A DNA stretch of 64,000 bases from Agrostemma githago (lineage: Eukaryota > Streptophyta > Magnoliopsida > Caryophyllales > Caryophyllaceae), in NCBI GenBank assembly GCA_958450325.1, contig OY288251.1:11612001-11676000 (forward strand), read 5' to 3'. This document shows, in pieces, positions 45,980 to 56,108 of the stretch. How positions within the stretch are numbered: position 1 is the first letter of the stretch; the number at the start of each line of letters is the position of its first letter. A program made the translations under genes and the position numbers. The notes under the pieces were generated by a model, which saw only the letters and a program-made list of their open reading frames with translations, was not told where the DNA came from and ran no database searches.

Positions 45980-46303
45980 ACCTTTGTCACGACAAATCCG
46001 TGAGCCTTCAACATATTTCGAGCTTCGATAAATCTTTTTAATGACTTCGGTCAACACGTGTCAACTCTATCACGTGTCCTACTCTTTTCAAAACCATGCA
46101 TCATGTCATTTATGTCATTCTAATCTCTTTTCAAACTGTTACTAACTCGTTTGTTTCTATTTTGAATTTTTATCTTCGTTATTTGTTTTATTATACTAAA
46201 ACGAACCTCACATGCTAAATACAACTTCGACTTAGTTCAAAGATGCATTAAACGACGTAGTTAAACATAATTCACATGTTTAGTCAAAACGCTGTTTGCA
46301 TAA

Positions 46304-47901
46304 TGATAAGCTAGTCGTATACCTATCAAAGATAACCAACTTAGGTCTAACTAAAAATATAGCTAGGGAAGTCAGGTCGAATCCACAAGGAGACAAATAA
46401 ATTCTACTTGCAATTGAAGTCTATCTAAGAAGATAAATTGGGGGTTTTTATGTTGTTTTAACTAATCTAAAAGTAGTGAAAGAAAGAAAATTAAAGGAGA
46501 AGAAATAACTAAAATAAAATAAGACGAATGAAGATGAATAAATATATGGAGAGAAAACTAGGATTGTCGGTTCACTACGAATCTCATATGGTCACGGTCT
46601 AAGTCACAGGTCTGTCGCAGATATTGGTCTAAGGGGTATTGAAAAGGTCCTTCCGGTCCGCTATTCACCCTAGCATGCGTCTAAAGGCTTTCGATCTTAT
46701 TAGGGCAAACTAATGTGTTGTAGCAGGTCTAACTTTTCCCAGGCTTCCGATCTTAGGTTCAAGTTACCGAATTCAATTAATCAATTACGTCGACTTAATC
46801 AATTAATCTCAATTAAATGCTACAATTGACAATTCAGACACAAAATCATTGACAGATCTATAAATTATTTAGCGACCACATTCAATTCGCAGATCCCCTA
46901 AATCCTAGCGAGGGAAATTAGCTACTCATAATTAATTTAAGAACAACAAGATTAATAAAAGAATTTACTAGATTAAACGTCACGAATAATAATAAAATTA
47001 CGACAAGCATAAAACAAAGATTAAGAATAAGTAAATATGAAGAAGAACAATCAAGAACGAGGAAGAAGGAAGGAAGATTAATAAAATTACCGAAGGAATG
47101 AAGGCGATTCGAATCCAAAAGTTCTTACAATAACCGAGTTTTGAGAAGAAATTAAACTAGAGAAAATAAAAGTAAAGAAGAAGCCTAAAAGAAATATAAA
47201 GAGAAGTAAAAGAGAATAAGAGAGAATTTGAGAGATGTTAAGAGATTAAGGAGAAGAAATCTAAATAAGAGTATAGGAGAAGTAAAAGAGAATAATGGAG
47301 AAGTTGTATATAAAATCTAGTCTCATAGTTTCTTAAATACTAAGTTAAAACAAAAGCCCAAAAGTCTTGTTAACCCTAAAAATCAAATTAGGAAAGTCTC
47401 GGTCTTCGTCCAGTCTCGGGAATACTCGTTCGAGAATTTTGAATAGTCGGTCGACTATTTGGGTAGTCGGTCGACTATTAGGATAGTCGTTCGACTATCT
47501 GTGCCCTGTTTCCGTTCTCAGCACTGCGCGCTCAACTTCAAACGCTTGCCATTTCTTTGTTACTTCTTCAAATCAGGCGTGTAATATACCGTTGGAAAGC
47601 TAAGAGAAAGAGCTTTCCAACGCAACTGGAATCAACTCAATTGGAGTTGTAAAACTCAAGATATTCACGTTTTAAGTAGACCCATTTGGAAACGATCATT
47701 CTCTTTTCTTATTTTGCAAAAGATTTCATCTTTAAGCACGATTTTTGCCTTGTTTATGCATCCACGGGTTCAAACCTGCATAATGGTGCAACATGACCAC
47801 AAAGTATCAAATTCGGGGGAAAATAGTAGACAATGCTACTCGATATGCATGGAAATGCGTGCGTAAAAGACGAAATAATCATATATAAATCGCACGTATC
47901 A
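46304..47901 (-). repeat. Athila-like element, 3' LTR
   Basis: On the minus strand it starts TGATACGTGCG (47901) and ends CTAGCTTATCA (46304). The purine tract TTTGGGGAGG lies just upstream on that strand (about 47904-47913). A TATA-like TTTTATATAC is at 47315-47306. Confidence 0.9.
47423..47497. promoter_or_regulatory. Four phased palindromes in the Athila-like 3' LTR
   Basis: 14-bp sites start at 47423, 47444, 47464 and 47484 (steps 21, 20, 20). The cores read ACTCGTTCGAGA, then AGTCGGTCGACT twice, then AGTCGTTCGACT. They lie about 110 bp upstream of the TATA-like box on the minus strand. Confidence 0.7.
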
Positions 47902-49551
47902 AACCTCCCCAAACCGAACCCTTGCTTGTCCTCAAGCAAGCACAAAACAATGAACTCATCCTAATGGAATGTATATAACTCATAGCGGAGTATGCTTCAA
48001 AGTTACCCAAACCAATGCGCAACGATTAAAATTAATGTAAACAACCACATACAACAAGCTTGACCAATGACAACAATACTGAACCTTCAATCTTGCAAGA
48101 CTCGTCTATGTCGGACTCTCACGGATCGCTCATCACACAAAACGGGTGATATTGTGAGTTTATGTAAAAATGGAAAGACAAAACACTCACCTAAACTGCG
48201 ACTTACAAGAACATGCATGCAATCTAACATGAAATTAATCTCTAATAACCGTACATACGCATTCTATCGGGAAAAGACACGTGCCAAGGACTTACATATG
48301 GTATAAAGTGAGGCTAATCGGGTAAGAAGGGGCAAAACGATATGGATATGTGGAGGTAAAAGCCAAGCTAGTATTCCCTACACCCATCAATAATAAATAT
48401 TCCGTTCTTACCAAACTCCAGTCGAAGAAATTAGGCATAGCAACAAGCGCCTTATCAAAATCGCTTCCCACTAATAACTATGAAATTAGAGAGATCAATT
48501 CTTTTCTCATAGCAAAAACACATTCTTCTTCTAGTTTCACTTCATTCATTTTTTCTTCTTCCTTTCTTTTCTTTTCTTCTTTTTTTCCATTCAATTTTTT
48601 CTTTCATTGAATTTTTTTCTTTTCACTTTTTTCTCAATTCATTTTTTTCCAATTCCTTTTTTTTTCAATCATCATGGTACCAAAATTAACCAAAAAAAAA
48701 AAAAAACAATTCCGTCTAATTCATCTACTAGCTTGACTAGGGTAAGCAAATTATGGCATGTAGTTAATAAACGGGTCAAACAGGTCAATTTTGCTATGTG
48801 AGACTCATGGGAATTAATTAAAAGAAAGGATTTGCCTTTTTTGCACAAGTCAAAACCACGAGTCAAATGCATACAGGTACCAAGAGACGAATGTCATGCT
48901 TATCCAGTTTGATGTTACATGTCTCATAAGGAGTACTACTCTCACCCTAAAGGAAACTGATCATGGATGTCATCAGTTTAAAGGCTCTAATTCCTTACAA
49001 ATCTGAGTAGTTTGCCAACAATGAGTCAAGTTTATTCGTTCAGTACCGTTAACCAAAGATACAAGAATACCGCATGTGATTATATACAAAAATTCTAACG
49101 GCGCACTAGGATAAGCAACTAATGAAAACATAAAAGCAATATCATCATCATTATATAACCATTCCGACTAGACTATATGCAAAGACATATTTTTATTATT
49201 TTTATTTTTTTATGCATGCGAAAATGCAAGAAATATGCAGATGGATGAAAACAACAGATGCATACCCTCCCCAAACCAAATCACACAATGCCCTCATTGT
49301 GTACAACAAACAATAAGAGGCATAAAAAAATATGGGGAAAGATATGAAAGACGATGAAAGTGCAAAAGGGAAAAAAATGAGACTACTTACAAGATACATA
49401 TAAAGGAGACATCCCCAAACCGCATCGAAGCATCCTCTTCATAATCGGAATTGTCGATGTCTCCGTCGCAAAAGCGGTACCTACACACAAAAAACAAAAA
49501 CAAAAAAAAAAAAAAACACAAGAGAAACAAAAAAAATATATAGAACACATC
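47902..49551 (-). other. Athila-like element, region between gag and 3' LTR
   Basis: Non-coding. It includes a pyrimidine-rich tract on the plus strand (about 48524-48670; purine-rich in the element's sense) and A/T runs. No pol motif in any frame I examined. Confidence 0.6.
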
Positions 49552-50985
49552 TTAGTAACATGAATCGCCTAAAAAATAGGTCAATGATCGCATTAGCTTG
49601 TCAAACAAGCTAGACCAATCAGCAACAAAGTGGTCATAAGGAATCAACATTAACAAGCATGACCAATAATGAGTATGATAAGTAAGAAGAGTAGTGAGCA
49701 GCTTATGAGAAAAGACATACAAACCAAATATCTCAAAATTAGCCCAAGTCTTATCATTTGACACAAATTGCACAAGAGGAGAGTCAAATAACTCAAAACT
49801 ACTCAAAACATCAAACTTATATTTTTCACCTTCTTTGAAAAATTTGTTATGATCGCCATCTTCAATGTTCTTAAGCAAACAACCATCAAACGAGCAACCA
49901 AGAGCCAAAACAATCTCTTCTAAAAGAGTCTCACAATCCTCATCCATAATCATAGGCTCAAGCGAAGGTGTAAGGGAAACGAGATCAAGATAATCAATGG
50001 GTGAAGGAGATTCATCTTCAAAACAATGGGAAAAGTCAAATTTCTCAAAAATAGGTTTTTCAAAGAAATCAGATTCGCAATCCCAAGTATCCTCAATACT
50101 GAAAAGCTCATCACTCAAAGTATCATTCAAAAGTGTACTCTTTTCCCGACTCTCGTCCGTTTGATCTTTTCTCTCACGCTCACGGGCTTCTCCTTTGTTC
50201 AACTCTCTTTCCAAAACCTCAAAATTGACATCAAATGACACACTCTCAAATTCACATGAACCAAAATCCTCAATGTTATCCTCAGAAAAAACATCAGTCA
50301 AAGCATCCAAACACGTGTTTTCCTCAAATATAACACTTTCCATCTCACAATCATTGTTTGTCACAACAACATTCACAAAATGAGAAGAATATTTGGTCAG
50401 AGGGTGTGAAAGTTGCTCCGAAGGAGAATAAGATGGTTCACAATTATCCAAGGAATGCAAGTCATCATCCTGCATCAAGTTAGAAATCATAGGGGTTTTG
50501 GGAACAATTTGGGACTGAACACTATACACATCATCAACATCTTCCTCCAATGGGCATATGTCCTGTCTAATAGATGCAACAGATTCAGTCATAACATAGT
50601 CAGTGGAATGTGAGAAATTAACTTTAGTATCTAACTTACATGGAGTATCATGCTCGTTTTCCTTTAAAGTTACCATATCTATAAGTTGTTGCATCATCGC
50701 CTTAAGCTCTGATATCTCAGCCTTCCTCTTCATCTCTGACTCCAAACTGTTTCGGATTAAATATTGGAGTAGCGCCCATCTTTTCACATAAGACATGTAT
50801 TTAAACATGCCTTCACAGTTTTCCTCAATATAAGCCCGTGTCGTGTCATCGACACCATCATAAATCATATGACTCACCTCCCACACACTCACATGATAAC
50901 CATATTGAGTAATAAAAGAGTCAAGTCTATCAAAATAAATATGCAGTGGTTCATGTTCAAACTGAGGGAAGTAGAAAATAGTCAT
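49552..50985 (-). CDS. Gag-like protein of the Athila-like element
   Basis: 477 codons, uninterrupted. The first 110 residues resemble retrotransposon gag (FPQFEHEPLHIYFDRL, YDGVDDTTRAYIEENCEG, MSYVKRWALLQYL). A short coiled coil follows (MKRKAEISELKAMMQQL, about 132-150). The rest is acidic and Ser-rich with no zinc knuckle and no protease motif. Gag proteins build the particle that packages element RNA. An intact gag with no pol suggests the element keeps gag in cis and borrows enzymes. The start was taken as the first ATG, about 190 bp downstream of the primer site. Confidence 0.75.
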   Translation of the reverse strand: MTIFYFPQFEHEPLHIYFDRLDSFITQYGYHVSVWEVSHMIYDGVDDTTRAYIEENCEGMFKYMSYVKRWALLQYLIRNSLESEMKRKAEISELKAMMQQLIDMVTLKENEHDTPCKLDTKVNFSHSTDYVMTESVASIRQDICPLEEDVDDVYSVQSQIVPKTPMISNLMQDDDLHSLDNCEPSYSPSEQLSHPLTKYSSHFVNVVVTNNDCEMESVIFEENTCLDALTDVFSEDNIEDFGSCEFESVSFDVNFEVLERELNKGEARERERKDQTDESREKSTLLNDTLSDELFSIEDTWDCESDFFEKPIFEKFDFSHCFEDESPSPIDYLDLVSLTPSLEPMIMDEDCETLLEEIVLALGCSFDGCLLKNIEDGDHNKFFKEGEKYKFDVLSSFELFDSPLVQFVSNDKTWANFEIFGLYVFSHKLLTTLLTYHTHYWSCLLMLIPYDHFVADWSSLFDKLMRSLTYFLGDSCY

Positions 50986-51173
50986 AATGATGAAAAATAA
51001 AAAAAAAATAAAAAAAAATAAATAAAAATGACTAAAAAAAATAAGAAAAATAAAACTAAGAGAGAAAAAAAATTAATAATGATATAATAATAATAATAAT
51101 AATAATCGTCCCAAGAAACTGAAAGTTTCCCGAGACAAAAGATAAACTAAAACGACAAGTAGAATTAACCGTC

Positions 51174-51191
51174 TCCCCGGCAACGGCGCCA
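51174..51191 (-). other. Athila-type primer binding site (tRNA-Asp)
   Basis: TGGCGCCGTTGCCGGGGA on the minus strand, five bases from the LTR end; known for Athila elements. Confidence 0.88.
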
Positions 51192-51196
51192 AAATT

Positions 51197-52794
51197 TGAT
51201 AAGCTAGTCGTATACCTATCAAAGATAACCAACTTAGGTCTAACTAAAAATATAGCTAGGGAAGTCAGGTCGAATCCACAAGGAGACAAATAAATTCTAC
51301 TTGCAATTGAAGTCTATCTAAGAAGATAAATTGGGGGTTTTTATGTTGTTTTAACTAATCTAAAAGTAGTGAAAGAAAGAAAATTAAAGGAGAAGAAATA
51401 ACTAAAATAAAATAAGACGAATGAAGATGAATAAATATATGGAGAGAAAACTAGGATTGTCGGTTCACTACGAATCTCATATGGTCACGGTCTAAGTCAC
51501 AGGTCTGTCGCAGATATTGGTCTAAGGGGTATTGAAAAGGTCCTTCCGGTCCGCTATTCACCCTAGCATGCGTCTAAAGGCTTTCGATCTTATTAGGGCA
51601 AACTAATGTGTTGTAGCAGGTCTAACTTTTCCCAGGCTTCCGATCTTAGGTTCAAGTTACCGAATTCAATTAATCAATTACGTCGACTTAATCAATTAAT
51701 CTCAATTAAATGCTACAATTGACAATTCAGACACAAAATCATTGACAGATCTATAAATTATTTAGCGACCACATTCAATTCGCAGATCCCCTAAATCCTA
51801 GCGAGGGAAATTAGCTACTCATAATTAATTTAAGAACAACAAGATTAATAAAAGAATTTACTAGATTAAACGTCACGAATAATAATAAAATTACGACAAG
51901 CATAAAACAAAGATTAAGAATAAGTAAATATGAAGAAGAACAATCAAGAACGAGGAAGAAGGAAGGAAGATTAATAAAATTACCGAAGGAATGAAGGCGA
52001 TTCGAATCCAAAAGTTCTTACAATAACCGAGTTTTGAGAAGAAATTAAACTAGAGAAAATAAAAGTAAAGAAGAAGCCTAAAAGAAATATAAAGAGAAGT
52101 AAAAGAGAATAAGAGAGAATTTGAGAGATGTTAAGAGATTAAGGAGAAGAAATCTAAATAAGAGTATAGGAGAAGTAAAAGAGAATAATGGAGAAGTTGT
52201 ATATAAAATCTAGTCTCATAGTTTCTTAAATACTAAGTTAAAACAAAAGCCCAAAAGTCTTGTTAACCCTAAAAATCAAATTAGGAAAGTCTCGGTCTTC
52301 GTCCAGTCTCGGGAATACTCGTTCGAGAATTTTGAATAGTCGGTCGACTATTTGGGTAGTCGGTCGACTATTAGGATAGTCGTTCGACTATCTGTGCCCT
52401 GTTTCCGTTCTCAGCACTGCGCGCTCAACTTCAAACGCTTGCCATTTCTTTGTTACTTCTTCAAATCAGGCGTGTAATATACCGTTGGAAAGCTAAGAGA
52501 AAGAGCTTTCCAACGCAACTGGAATCAACTCAATTGGAGTTGTAAAACTCAAGATATTCACGTTTTAAGTAGACCCATTTGGAAACAATCATTCTCTTTT
52601 CTTATTTTGCAAAAGATTTCATCTTTAAGCACGATTTTTGCCTTGTTTATGCATCCACGGGTTCAAACCTGCATAATGGTGCAACATGACCACAAAGTAT
52701 CAAATTCGGGGGAAAATAGTAGACAATGCTACTCGATATGCATGGAAATGCGTGCGTAAAAGACGAAATAATCATATATAAATCGCACGTATCA
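51197..52794 (-). repeat. Athila-like element, 5' LTR
   Basis: 1598 bp, the same length as its partner, with one difference seen. Short open frames inside both LTRs are identical because the LTRs are, not because they encode protein. Confidence 0.9.
52316..52390. promoter_or_regulatory. Four phased palindromes in the Athila-like 5' LTR
   Basis: The same array as 47423-47497 at the homologous position (offset 4893). This copy would drive transcription of the element. Confidence 0.7.
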
Positions 52795-52915
52795 CATAAC
52801 ATTCAACCATCAAACTAACGCGCGTACACGAACAACAAACGATATCCTAGTAAAGGCCGCTAAGTGCGGGCGGGGTTGGGTGTTCTTTGTGAACTTCTCA
52901 ACACGTACCCTCACC

Positions 52916-53409
52916 TAGGGGTGTAAACGAGCCGAGTCGAGCACGAGCTTGGCCTTGCTCAACTCGTGCTCGTTAAGCAAAATTCGAACTCGAGCCGATC
53001 TCGAGTTTACTCAAGCTTGAAAAAATTGAGCTCGGAACCAAGCTCGCGAGCTAAAATGCGAGTTCGAGCCTAACTCGAGCCTATATATAATTATTAAAAT
53101 TTATGCTTTTTGCACCGATGTGTTTTAATAAATTGGGATTAAAAATCATATACAAACGTATTAGGCAAATCAATAAGAAGATTTTATATGGTGAAAAAAC
53201 TATGTAACTATTATTAGTATTTTTTTTAATAAACAAGAACAAAATATTAACTAATCACATCAAATCGAGCTGCTCGCGAGCTTTTCGAGCCGAGCTACGC
53301 TTTGCTCAACTCGACTCGTTAAGTTGTCGAGTCGAGCTCTCACGAGCCGAGCTTTGATCGAGTCGAGTTCGAGCTGCTCGCGAGCTGTCTCGTCTCATTA
53401 TCACCCCTA
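52916..53409. mobile_element. hAT-type MITE in the Tat-2 3' LTR
   Basis: 494 bp. The ends are TAGGGGTG and CACCCCTA (inverted, extending imperfectly as GTAAACGAGCCGAG versus GATAATGAGACGAG). The 8-bp target duplication CCCTCACC (52908-52915, 53410-53417) is diagnostic of hAT. Inside both ends it carries GAGC/GCTCG-rich inverted repeats and no transposase. Confidence 0.88.
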
Positions 53410-53744
53410 CCCTCACCCCTTACTCAGAACCGTGGTTTCCGGATGTCTGAAACCATTGGCATTCGAGAGTCATTCAATACACGATTAGCGATAATGTCGG
53501 TATCGGTATCGCAATGCAAAGGGACGAACTCCATAAACTCTGAAATAAGAATGGGCCATACTTTGTGCACGGCCCACTATAACATAGAGTGAGTTCGAAT
53601 GGGCCCGAACTCCCACAAAGTTCGATGGCGACTCCAACTTCAATTTAAATTTCAACTCGAGATCCATCTCACACGAGATTCATTCGCCTCCCCAAACCCA
53701 CGCGTGGTCGCGTCAGGGTGGACCTATGTCATGTCCACAGGTAG

Positions 53745-55802
53745 ATATATGTATTCTACCTTTTGGAATTACTTTTCGAGAACCCTTACTCGCGCCTGAT
53801 AGGCCACGAGGTTAGCGTTGCGATTTTTCCATTTTTGGAGGGGTTGGTTGATGACTAGAGATGAGTCGCCGTGTACCCGGAGATTTGTGACTCCTAAATC
53901 GGCGGCGACTTGCAACCCGTGAATGCACGCTTCATATTCGGCTGCGTTATTAGTCACGTCAAAATCCAGTTTAATGGATAGCGGAGTATGCTCCTCTTTT
54001 GGTGATATTAGGAGAATCCCGACTCCGAACTCTCGGAAATTGGATGCCCCGTCAAAATACAAATCCCATGTTTCGGTATCGGTATGGAATATATCTTCAT
54101 CTGGGAAGGACCAAGTGTCGGTGTGTCCTTCGGTTACGGGACTGTCGGCGAGGAACTCGGCTAGTACCCAGTCCTTGATAGCTTTTAACGGTACGAACTT
54201 TAGGTCGAACTCTGCAAGCATTAGAGTCCATCTAGACATTCTACCATTGAGAATGAGTTTTTCGAAGAGGTATTTGATGGGGTCCATCTTGGATAATACC
54301 TGCACTTCATAGCTGAGCATGTAGTGTCGGAGTTTCTTAGTGGCCCAGACTAGAGCTAAACACGTCTTTTCGAGCCTGGTGTATTTGCACTCATACTCTA
54401 AAAACATTTTGTTGATGTAGTAAATGGCTCGTTCTTCCGAGTCAACTGTCTGGGTCAGTATAGCCCCCATGGCTGTCTCGGTCGTTGTTAGGTATAACGA
54501 GAAAGGCAAACCGGGTTGAGGTGGCATTAATACCGACGGAGCAGACAGGATCTCCTTGATTCTATCAAAAGCTGCTTGGCATTTATCGTCCCATAGCTTC
54601 CGTTCACCCACTTTTAGTTTCTTGAAAATCGGTTCACATACCATGGTTAACTTGGATATGAACCGGCTGATGTATTGGACTTTCCCGAGAAATCCCCTTA
54701 TTTCTTTTTCGGTTTTAGGGGGGTCGCATCTTGGTAATGGCTTTGATTTTAGCTAGATCAACCTCGATACCACGTTGGCTAACGATATGACCTAGTAATT
54801 TGCCTGATGTTACCCTGAAGCTGCATTTTTGAGGATTCAGCCTCATGTTGTATTTGCGTAATCAGGTAAAGAACTTCCTTAGGTTGTAATGTGCCCATCT
54901 CGGTCTTTGAACTTGACGATCATGTCCTCAACATAAACTTCCACCTCCTTATGCATCATGTCATGTAATAAGGTCGTGGCAGTTCTTTGATAAGTGGCCC
55001 CGGCGTTGATGAGACCGAATGGCATGATGGTGTAACAGTAAGTACCCCAAGGTGTAGTGAAGGTGGTCTTACTCATACCCTCTTCCGCCATTTTAATTTG
55101 ATTGTACCCGACATACCCGTCCATAAATGATAAAAGGACATGGTCGGCCGTATTATCCACCAATATGTCGATGTGTGGCAATGAAAAATCATCTTTTGGG
55201 CTTGCTTTGTTAAGATCCCGAAAGTCTACACAAAGGCGCACCTTACCGTCCTTCTTGGGCACTGGCACGATGTTCGCAACCCAGTCTAGATATTCAGACA
55301 CTTTTATGAAACCGGCTTTGAATTGTTTGTCGACCTCTTCTTTGACCTTAAGAGACCATTCGGGCCTCATTCTTTGGAGCTTCTGTTTTACCGGCTTACA
55401 CCCATCTTTGATGGGTATACGGTGTTCAGCTATGTCCCGATCTATCCCCAGCATGTCCTTGTAGGACCATGCGAAGACATCCTTGAATTCTAGGAGGAGG
55501 TTTGTGAATTGTTGTTTCTCCTCGGGATCTAAGGATAACCCTATCTTAAGCATTTGGGGCTCTAAAGTGATTCCCACGTTGATGGATTCGGTTTCTTCAA
55601 TTACCGGATCTTGGGATTCCCTTTGTTCCAGTTGCTCGATCAGATATGGGGGTAGAGATACCTGTTCGTCGGGTTTCTCAATGTCATTGCATACAATATT
55701 TTTGAAATTGAAAGCATTTTGAAAATAAGACAAGTCGTAAGCAGAACGGTTATCGTTATTATTGATAGGAAATTTGGAAAACATCTCAAAGAGAGCGACC
55801 AT
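53745..55802 (-). pseudogene. Tat-1 reverse transcriptase and double RNase H
   Basis: Minus strand. RT (55802-54879) has VPVPKKDGKVRLCVDFRDLN, FMDGYVGYNQI and PFGLINAGATYQR, but the catalytic box reads YVED, with a glutamate in place of the first of its two aspartates (near 54935). After a break (54879-54645) the frame 54644-53769 carries an RNase H-like segment (LTTTETAMGAIL, YYINKMFLEYECKYT) and then a second RNase H (LYFDGASNF, EYEACIHGLQ, HGDSSLVINQ), the arrangement known for Tat elements. It ends VEYIYLP at 53745, where Tat-2 inserted; integrase resumes at 16338. Confidence 0.85.
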
Positions 55803-56108
55803 CTGATCATTGGTCAGAGGCGGGATTGGGAGTGCCCTCGGGACAGACCCCCGAGGCTCTAGTGGAAGTGACTATAGGGAGAGGGGTTACAGATTAGACT
55901 TTAGCACTAGACCCTCTAGACTCGGACTTTGACTCAGACTCAGACTCAGACTCAGACTTGGTATCAGTGTCCTGCATGTCTTCTTCACCGGTTGTCAGCT
56001 TGTAGACTTGGCCCTTGTTGTCGGTCCACTTGATGGTCTTTCTCCATGCCCTCTTCTCGGTATCAGTACCGACTTCAGAGATCAGCTTCGTGGATCGAAC
56101 CTGTTGCT
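55803..56108 (-). other. Tat-1 protease-RT linker
   Basis: Coding-derived and Ser/Glu-rich (tandem GACTCA/GTCTGA units at 55929-55955), with stops. It matches the SDSESESESE linker of Tat-2 (34240-34290). Confidence 0.6.

Larger units (their letters stand above)
46304..52794 (-). mobile_element. Athila-like non-autonomous LTR element, very young
   Basis: Two 1598-bp LTRs (46304-47901 and 51197-52794) and a perfect TSD CATAA (46299-46303, 52795-52799). The primer site TGGCGCCGTTGCCGGGGA lies on the minus strand beside the right LTR (51191-51174), so the element reads right to left. That site (tRNA-Asp) is typical of the Athila lineage. The single long frame is gag-like (49552-50985); no protease, RT or integrase is present in the 3.3 kb internal region. 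Comparing the LTRs by eye I found one difference (47694 versus 52587), so insertion was very recent and pol proteins must come in trans. Confidence 0.88.
16344..53739 (+). mobile_element. Tat-2: inner Ty3-gypsy (Tat lineage) element with both LTRs
   Basis: 5' LTR 16344-18746, PBS 18750-18767, gag (split by Copia-1), protease, RT, RNase H, integrase (split off by Copia-2), an antisense-gene remnant, polypurine tract 44831-44842, 3' LTR 44843-53739. The target duplication GGTAG is at 16339-16343 and 53740-53744, and the target is the RNase H-integrase linker of Tat-1. Removing Copia-1 and Copia-2 leaves about 8.4 kb of internal sequence. The PBS matches the 3' end of a tRNA-Arg. The protein order, the archaeal-like second RNase H (see Tat-1) and the antisense gene place it in the Tat lineage. 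All pol pieces are broken. Confidence 0.9.
44843..53739 (+). repeat. 3' LTR of Tat-2 with two insertions and a deletion
   Basis: TGTAGACACCC at 44843, GTCATGTCCACA ending at 53739. Subtracting the Athila-like element (46304-52794) and MITE (52916-53409) with one TSD copy each leaves 1899 bp, exactly 504 less than the 5' LTR. The missing 504 bp correspond to 17232-17735, bounded by the repeat TTATAC. TATAAATA is at 45546-45553. Confidence 0.9.

Noticed and set aside
46918..52011. Two identical 66-codon open frames (46918-47118 and 51811-52011, minus)
   Set aside because: They are identical only because they lie at the same place in two near-identical LTRs; no domain, hydrophobic low-complexity translation.
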